A stretch of DNA of 11,627 bases from NCBI GenBank assembly GCA_029287645.1, contig JARFQS010000107.1, positions 1 through 11,627 of the forward strand, in the 5' to 3' direction. The notes under the pieces were generated by a model that worked only from the letters and a program-made list of their open reading frames with translations, did no database searches and was not told where the DNA came from. How positions within the stretch are numbered: position 1 is the first letter of the stretch; each line of letters begins with the position of its first letter. The position numbers and the translations under genes are program-made. The stretch comes from Thermoanaerobaculia bacterium. Its GTDB lineage: Bacteria > Acidobacteriota > Thermoanaerobaculia > Multivoradales > JAHEKO01. This document shows positions 6,748 through 11,627 of the stretch, piece after piece.

Positions 6748-6757
6748 GGTCGCGACC
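6748..6757. repeat. 10-bp palindrome just after the lhr stop
   Basis: GGTCGCGACC is a perfect palindrome 22 bases beyond the lhr stop codon on the - strand, next to GGG and CCC runs that could extend pairing. There is no T-run, so a terminator role is unproven. Confidence 0.3.
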
Positions 6758-6778
6758 ACCCTTTGGGATAGGCTCGCG

Positions 6779-9700
6779 TCAGTATCGTCGGCGCAGCCTC
6801 AGGGCGCCGGGCTCACGGGAGACACCGAACATCTCGGCCAGCGGGGCTACGAAGGGGCTGTCTGTCGCGGGCTCGCCGTTGATCGACTCGACCGCTATTC
6901 CATGCAGCGGATCGAACTGCCGGGTCAGCAGGACTTTGAGAAAACCGAGGTAGTCACGCAGGAAGGGATGGTCGGGACCGACCTCGACTTGTAGCTCCCG
7001 GCCCTGGCGACGTGCCACCACCACCAACTGCGCACCGTGGTAGACGAGATGGCTCCCCACCCTCCTGGGTGGCAGGCGCCCCTTGAGATCTTCGAGCCCG
7101 AGACCGCAGGGCGATGCCGGGTCCAGGGCTCCCATCCAGAAGATCTTGTCGGAGGGCAAACCTTCTCGCAGAAGACGATAGGCCACCGGGGAGATGAACT
7201 GGAGACCGGGGATTCCGCCGAAGAAGTGTCCCGCCAACACTTCGCCCGAGAGCTCCATGATGCGAAGCGTACGAAACAGATGACCCCAACGGAGCGCCGG
7301 AAGCTCGTGGGCGAGGAGCTCCCTGAAGAGGACTCCATAGCGCTGCAGCAGCTGGCGGACTCTCTCTCGATTGAGCTCCTCGATCTCCAGGGCGTCGGGC
7401 CCCACTTGGTCGCCATCGGGGTCCTCGATGCGATACCAGTCTCCAGGAACCGGGGTGGCGGACCTCCAGCGTTCGGGTCTCGAACGACGCAGGCGCGCAG
7501 GACCGTCCGGTCGTGTCCTCCGGGTCGAGCCTTGCACCTCCACGCCTCGAAACTGATTGAGTGCTGCCTGTCGGACGGCCAGAAAGGTCGTGTTCGAGAC
7601 CTTGCCCTCCCAAGCCAGGGACCACAGGAGGTCGGTCAACTGGGCCGGTTCCAGGCCCGAGTCGCGGAGCATCTCTTCCATCCCGAGACGTCCGGCTCTT
7701 TCCTTGAAGATCCGATTCTCCTGCCTGCCTCCAGAATCGTCCTCTCCGGCTCCCACCTTTGGAAACAAGTCGAGCTCCGGTCGCAGGGCGAAGCTCAACC
7801 GCTCCCTGCCGCAACCGAACCAGACCAGGTCCGTTTCCTGCATGAGGGCATCCAACCAAGCGGTGTAGTAGGGGTCGAGCCGGGCCGGAAGGAGCTCCGC
7901 CTCCCAGAGCCGGGCTGGCGCCGGAAAGCCGAACAGTCCCTCCAGGGCGGTCTTGAGAAGGTCCGGGTCTCCCCCCGCACCCCCCAAGCCCTGCTGGGTC
8001 GCCAGGAAGACGGGTAACTGAGCCAGGGGTAGGGCCTCGAACGAGGGTCGCGCCGTCGCCCGCAGGAGCCGCAAGAGGCGCTCGAGATTGTCACTGTCGC
8101 AGATCTCGAGGCGCTCGTCGTCCTCGCTTCGGAAGCGATCGATGACGATGCGCTCTGCTTCCAGTAGAGCCTCCACCACCTGCCTGGTCTCGGCTCGCTC
8201 GAGGCCCAGAGTCGCTGTCAACCGCTGCTCGGTCACCGGGCCGTAGAACCGGAGCCATTCCGCGACCAGGTCGACAAGCTGCGTCCCGCTCTCCTCCCTT
8301 TCGACCTCGGAGACGGACTCTTCCCAGGCTTCGGCTCGCCGCTCCCTGGCCAACTTCAGGCCGACTTGGTCGGCATCGGCTTCGGCCGTCAGGGACCGGA
8401 GCTCGACAACCTCCGGCCGCCAGCCCAGTCCACGCGAGAGCCTGGGCAGATCTTCGATATGGACTACGGCTTCGAGACTCTCCCGAGAGTGGAGGCCCCG
8501 GACCGACACGAGGCGTTCGGAAGCCGATTGCAGAATCGCATCGAGGTCTTTCTCGTCGTCCCCCAGATCTCGGCTCATGGCGGCAAGCATCTCTTGCCAT
8601 TCCTCGGCCGCTACGACCAGTCGTTCCCGAGTCCAATCCACGAGATCCCGGGCGGTCTGCGGCGCATAGCCGGGATAGACCCGGTGCAATTTGCGCTGAA
8701 ACCGATCCACGAGGGCTACAGGCAATCGTGGTCGCAATTGCGAGCTGTAGACCAGCTCCTGAAGCAGATCGCGGCGCAGTCCCGGAGCCTCCGCCTCCTC
8801 CGGTACGTCGTCCTCGTACATGAGACGGTTCGTCTGCTTCCAGAGCACGTTGGCCGCCAAGGGCGATGCCTCCGAGGTAGAGACCTCGGTCCACCGGATC
8901 TCGCCTCGCTCGAGCTCTCCGAGGACGAGCTTGAGACTCTCCAAATCGAACTCGTCTTGAAGACAGGTGCGCCAGGTCTCTACCAGAATGGGAAAGTCCT
9001 CATACCGGTGAACCGAAGCGAGCATCTTCTTGGCCCGCTGCCGATTCAGCCACAGGGGAACACGGTGTCGGAAGCTGGCCCTCGGCAGGAGGAGGGCCCG
9101 GCCGGCGTTCTCGCGGAATCGCGCCCCGAAGAAGCCACTCTTCTCCAGACTGTGGCGCAAGAGCTCCTCCACATTGTCGGGACGTACCAGACTCAGGAGA
9201 CGATCGATGTCGAGAGGCTCGTCGGCAGAAAACAGAAGGCAGTCATTGTCCTGTTCTATGGCGAGCAGCCTCCCCTCCTCCCGCTCCCAGGCCGCCGCCA
9301 GCGCCAGTGCCCACGGTCGGTTGACCTTGCCTCCCCAGAGGCTGTGCAGGACCATCCCACTGCGCCCCTCACGCGGGTCGGGGTCCATCACCCGTTCCAC
9401 TACCAGGTGCTTGCGGTGCGGCAGAGAACAGCCGGTCACCGCTCGCTGATGCTCGAGAAGGCGCACCAGGTCCTCGGCGGCCGAAGCTTCTACACAGTGC
9501 TCTTCCCCGAGTTGTCGCAGCAGAGCAGCCCGCCCCTCATCGGCCGCCAGAAGGTGCTCCGCCCTTTCCAGGAACTCACCCGTTCTGGAGGCCAGGTGGA
9601 AGCTCCGATTGCGCTCTTCGGCTCGCCAGAACGGCGCCATGGCCGAGGAACGCAGCGCCGGTACGACCAGTACATCGTTGTGGGTAATTCCACGGATCTG

Positions 9701-11389
9701 CCAGTTCTGTGCCCCCAGGGTGAACGTGTCACCCACCGAGCGCTCCCACACGAACTCCTCGTCGAGCTCGCCGATCTTGGCCATCGAGTCCTGTAGGCGC
9801 AGATGGAAGTAGCCGCGATCCGGGATCGTGCCGCCCGACTGATAGATGAGGCGCGCCGCGCCTGGCCGCGCACGGACGGTGTTGTCCACCCGGTCGACGG
9901 TCACACGCGGCCGCAGCTCGCGGATACGGCTGTCGGCGTACCGACCTGCCAACATCTCCAACACCAGATCGAACTGCCTTCGCTTCAGCTCCCGATAGGG
10001 ATATGTGGATCGCAGAAAGGCATAGAGCTCGTCCACATCCCAGGGCTCCGCCGCTACCATGGAGAGCATCACCTGGGCGAGCACATCGAGAGCTCCGATG
10101 ACCGGATGGCTCTCCTCGATCTCCTGCTCCAGGACAGATCGAGCCATCACTGCGGCGTCCAGGAGATCCCGGTCGAAGAGGGCGTAGAGCCTGCCTCGGC
10201 TCGGGGCTCCTACCTGGTGCCCGGCTCGTCCCAGTCGCTGGACCGCTGAAGCGACGGTTGCAGGCGTCTGCACCAGCAGCACTTCGTCCAGGGCACCGAT
10301 GTCGATACCCAGTTCCAGAGAGTTGGTGGCTACCAGGGCCGCCAACCGACCCGCCTTCAGACGCTCCTCGACAACCGCCCGAATCTCTCGTGACAGGGAA
10401 CCATGATGGGAGTACGCCAGGTCGACGGCTGCGGCCTCGTTGAGCAACCGGGTGAGCTTCTCGGTCAAGCGCCGCGAATTGGCGAAGATCAGCGTCGAGC
10501 GGTTGCTCTGAATGCGACCCCGAATTCCCTCGATCAGAGGCTCCCAGACCTCGGCCGTCGAGGGCTGTGCTTTCGATAGCTCGACACCGGTCTGCTGACC
10601 GCTCGGCTCAGCCTCCTGTCGCGCCACGACACTCAGGGCATACTGCTTCTCCTCGGACGAGGCGATGACCGTCACCGGTCGAGGCCGTCCGATGGGCTCG
10701 CCCTCGGCCCCCAGCTTCGCTGGCGTGAAGCCGCCCACGAAGCGCGCAATCCGCTCCGCCGGACGCACTGTCGCCGACAGCGCGATCCGCTGGAACTCCC
10801 CTGCCAACAAGCCGAGCCTCTCCACCGCGGTGATCAGATGAGTGCCTCGCTTGCCTCCAGCGACGGCGTGGATCTCGTCCAGAATGACGCACTCCACGGA
10901 GCCGAGGATCGATCTGCCCCCCTTCGAGGTGAGCAGGATGTTGAGGCTCTCTGGGGTGGTGATTAGCACCTCGGGGGGGCGCCGCAGCATCTTCTGTCGC
11001 TCCGAGGAGGGGGTGTCACCACTTCGCGTCTGCACTCGTACCGCTTCGGGACGCTCGCCAGCCGCCTCGAACTCCGATTCCAACTGCCCGAGGGGAGCGA
11101 GCAGATTCCGCTGTATGTCGTTGTTCAGAGCCCTCAAGGGGGAGACGTAGAGCACTTTCGTCCGACCCCCCCGCCACTGTCCCGTCAGCAGTTGGTTCAA
11201 CGACCAGAGAAAGGCCGCCAGCGTCTTGCCGCTTCCCGTGGGAGCGGTGACCAACACGTTCTCGCCGGCGGCGATACGAGGCCAGACTCGACTCTGCACC
11301 TCCGTCGGTTCTCCAATCTGCCGCTCGAACCAATCGGCCACGACCGGATGAAAGACGCTCAAGCCGGCGCTTGCCTTCTCGGGAGTCAT
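6779..11389 (-). CDS. lhr: Full-length Lhr superfamily-2 ATP-dependent DNA helicase
   Basis: 1536 residues from ATG 11389, almost exactly the length of E. coli Lhr (1538). This start puts LSVFHPVVADWF at residues 10-21, as in other Lhr proteins; the frame stays open upstream to a GTG at 11584, but those 65 residues look non-homologous. The helicase motifs are complete: a Q-like region (GEPTEVQ, 26-32), Walker A APTGSGKT (49-56), DEIH box (171-174), SAT (205-207), TNSLELGIDIG (355-365) and arginine-finger motif VI QRLGRAGH (384-391). A winged helix and beta-barrel complete the Lhr core to about residue 850. The C-terminal ~650 residues, including a predicted winged helix near 1035-1090, correspond to the Lhr CTD, related to AlkZ-type DNA glycosylases. 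Lhr proteins are 3'-5' translocases that unwind RNA:DNA hybrids and act in DNA repair, in the cytoplasm. No partner nuclease or glycosylase gene lies in this window. No truncation or frameshift is seen. Confidence 0.95.
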   Translation of the reverse strand: MTPEKASAGLSVFHPVVADWFERQIGEPTEVQSRVWPRIAAGENVLVTAPTGSGKTLAAFLWSLNQLLTGQWRGGRTKVLYVSPLRALNNDIQRNLLAPLGQLESEFEAAGERPEAVRVQTRSGDTPSSERQKMLRRPPEVLITTPESLNILLTSKGGRSILGSVECVILDEIHAVAGGKRGTHLITAVERLGLLAGEFQRIALSATVRPAERIARFVGGFTPAKLGAEGEPIGRPRPVTVIASSEEKQYALSVVARQEAEPSGQQTGVELSKAQPSTAEVWEPLIEGIRGRIQSNRSTLIFANSRRLTEKLTRLLNEAAAVDLAYSHHGSLSREIRAVVEERLKAGRLAALVATNSLELGIDIGALDEVLLVQTPATVASAVQRLGRAGHQVGAPSRGRLYALFDRDLLDAAVMARSVLEQEIEESHPVIGALDVLAQVMLSMVAAEPWDVDELYAFLRSTYPYRELKRRQFDLVLEMLAGRYADSRIRELRPRVTVDRVDNTVRARPGAARLIYQSGGTIPDRGYFHLRLQDSMAKIGELDEEFVWERSVGDTFTLGAQNWQIRGITHNDVLVVPALRSSAMAPFWRAEERNRSFHLASRTGEFLERAEHLLAADEGRAALLRQLGEEHCVEASAAEDLVRLLEHQRAVTGCSLPHRKHLVVERVMDPDPREGRSGMVLHSLWGGKVNRPWALALAAAWEREEGRLLAIEQDNDCLLFSADEPLDIDRLLSLVRPDNVEELLRHSLEKSGFFGARFRENAGRALLLPRASFRHRVPLWLNRQRAKKMLASVHRYEDFPILVETWRTCLQDEFDLESLKLVLGELERGEIRWTEVSTSEASPLAANVLWKQTNRLMYEDDVPEEAEAPGLRRDLLQELVYSSQLRPRLPVALVDRFQRKLHRVYPGYAPQTARDLVDWTRERLVVAAEEWQEMLAAMSRDLGDDEKDLDAILQSASERLVSVRGLHSRESLEAVVHIEDLPRLSRGLGWRPEVVELRSLTAEADADQVGLKLARERRAEAWEESVSEVEREESGTQLVDLVAEWLRFYGPVTEQRLTATLGLERAETRQVVEALLEAERIVIDRFRSEDDERLEICDSDNLERLLRLLRATARPSFEALPLAQLPVFLATQQGLGGAGGDPDLLKTALEGLFGFPAPARLWEAELLPARLDPYYTAWLDALMQETDLVWFGCGRERLSFALRPELDLFPKVGAGEDDSGGRQENRIFKERAGRLGMEEMLRDSGLEPAQLTDLLWSLAWEGKVSNTTFLAVRQAALNQFRGVEVQGSTRRTRPDGPARLRRSRPERWRSATPVPGDWYRIEDPDGDQVGPDALEIEELNRERVRQLLQRYGVLFRELLAHELPALRWGHLFRTLRIMELSGEVLAGHFFGGIPGLQFISPVAYRLLREGLPSDKIFWMGALDPASPCGLGLEDLKGRLPPRRVGSHLVYHGAQLVVVARRQGRELQVEVGPDHPFLRDYLGFLKVLLTRQFDPLHGIAVESINGEPATDSPFVAPLAEMFGVSREPGALRLRRRY

Positions 11390-11627
11390 GTTCGATTCGA
11401 TCTCTCTTCGACGGTTCCGGAACCGTAGTCTAGCCCGCCCCACCTCTCGCTCCGCTACACGCCAGACAACGAGCTTTTCTATCCTCATGTCGTTTACGGC
11501 TGGAGGTCCGTCCGGGTGGCTCGTGGGAGCTTCCCGGGGCTTGGGGCTTGAGTCCTCGGAGTGAACGTGTGGGGGGTTCGACACGGGGCCCCCGGGGGAC
11601 TATCCTCCCTTCCGCTGCAAGGACCCG
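11390..11627. other. Region upstream of lhr to the window end
   Basis: These 238 bases hold no gene I can support. The lhr frame stays open through most of it but the predicted peptide (Pro/Ser-rich, then Arg-rich) resembles no Lhr N-terminus. Apart from the palindrome described separately, it contains a pure G+C tract, GGGGCCCCCGGGGG, at 11585-11598. The lhr promoter is presumably here. Confidence 0.5.
11411..11426. promoter_or_regulatory. Perfect 16-bp palindrome upstream of lhr (candidate operator)
   Basis: ACGGTTCCGGAACCGT is its own reverse complement and ends 22 bases before the lhr ATG. On the - strand TAGACT, a weak -10-like hexamer, lies immediately upstream at 11428-11433, so a repressor bound here would cover the transcription start. 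No good -35 is visible at standard spacing. The motif does not match the LexA boxes I know (CTG-N10-CAG, GAAC-N4-GTTC), so the regulator is unidentified. Confidence 0.5.

Noticed and set aside
6222..6953. A 243-codon open frame on the + strand across the SCP2 gene and the lhr end
   Set aside because: It spans two real - strand genes and their spacer, with no domain or start signal of its own.
8366..9796. A 476-codon open frame on the + strand opposite lhr
   Set aside because: It is fully antisense to a convincing Lhr coding sequence, its product resembles no protein family and is rich in residues typical of reverse-frame reading in G+C-rich genes.
11390..11584. A 65-residue N-terminal extension of Lhr from GTG 11584
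   Set aside because: The extension does not look like Lhr, starting at 11389 restores the family's usual N-terminus and length, and the extension would run through the operator-like palindrome.
11585..11598. G+C-only tract with overlapping palindromes near the window end
   Set aside because: Runs of G and C are easily self-complementary; without flanking sequence or a T-run there is nothing to call.

Overview
The window is G+C-rich (clearly above 60% by eye) bacterial chromosome, densely coding, with no rRNA, tRNA, CRISPR array, phage or insertion-sequence signature that I can see. The gene mix (serine hydrolase with a C-terminal membrane tail, DUF2891, RCK_C-tailed ClC, OsmC, large secreted M14 peptidase, secreted SCP2 protein, full-length Lhr) fits a Gram-negative-type environmental bacterium, possibly Acidobacteriota/Thermoanaerobaculia-like or a related metagenomic lineage. 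That placement is a guess from gene content, not a demonstrated affiliation.

Layout. Bases 1-5958 hold five genes on the + strand: the 3' end of a membrane-anchored protein that resembles the tail of beta-lactamase-type serine hydrolases, a secreted DUF2891 protein, a ClC-family chloride transporter/channel with a cytoplasmic RCK_C domain, an OsmC-family peroxide-defence protein, and a secreted M14 zinc carboxypeptidase. The last three are separated by only 33 and 27 bases, so they may be co-transcribed, although no shared pathway is evident. Bases 6054-11389 hold two genes on the - strand: lhr, a 1536-residue superfamily-2 DNA helicase, and downstream of it a small exported SCP2-type lipid-carrier-like protein. 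The two blocks converge on a 95-base spacer (5959-6053) that contains a perfect 20-bp palindrome.

How the genes work together. The clearest functional themes are envelope/export (three proteins with signal peptides and two integral-membrane proteins), stress handling (OsmC, possibly ClC) and DNA repair (Lhr). I see no coherent new multi-gene system. The most noteworthy items are the perfect palindromes at 6017-6036 and 11411-11426 and the non-canonical ion-path residues of the ClC protein (His in place of the chloride-coordinating Ser, Ile in place of the internal proton Glu).

All non-coding gaps are shorter than 300 bases: 610-694, 1823-1902, 3655-3687, 4093-4119, 5959-6053, 6585-6778 and 11390-11627. 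They hold ribosome binding sites, small inverted repeats and the palindromes listed below; no convincing sigma-70 promoter or classical rho-independent terminator could be picked out by eye.
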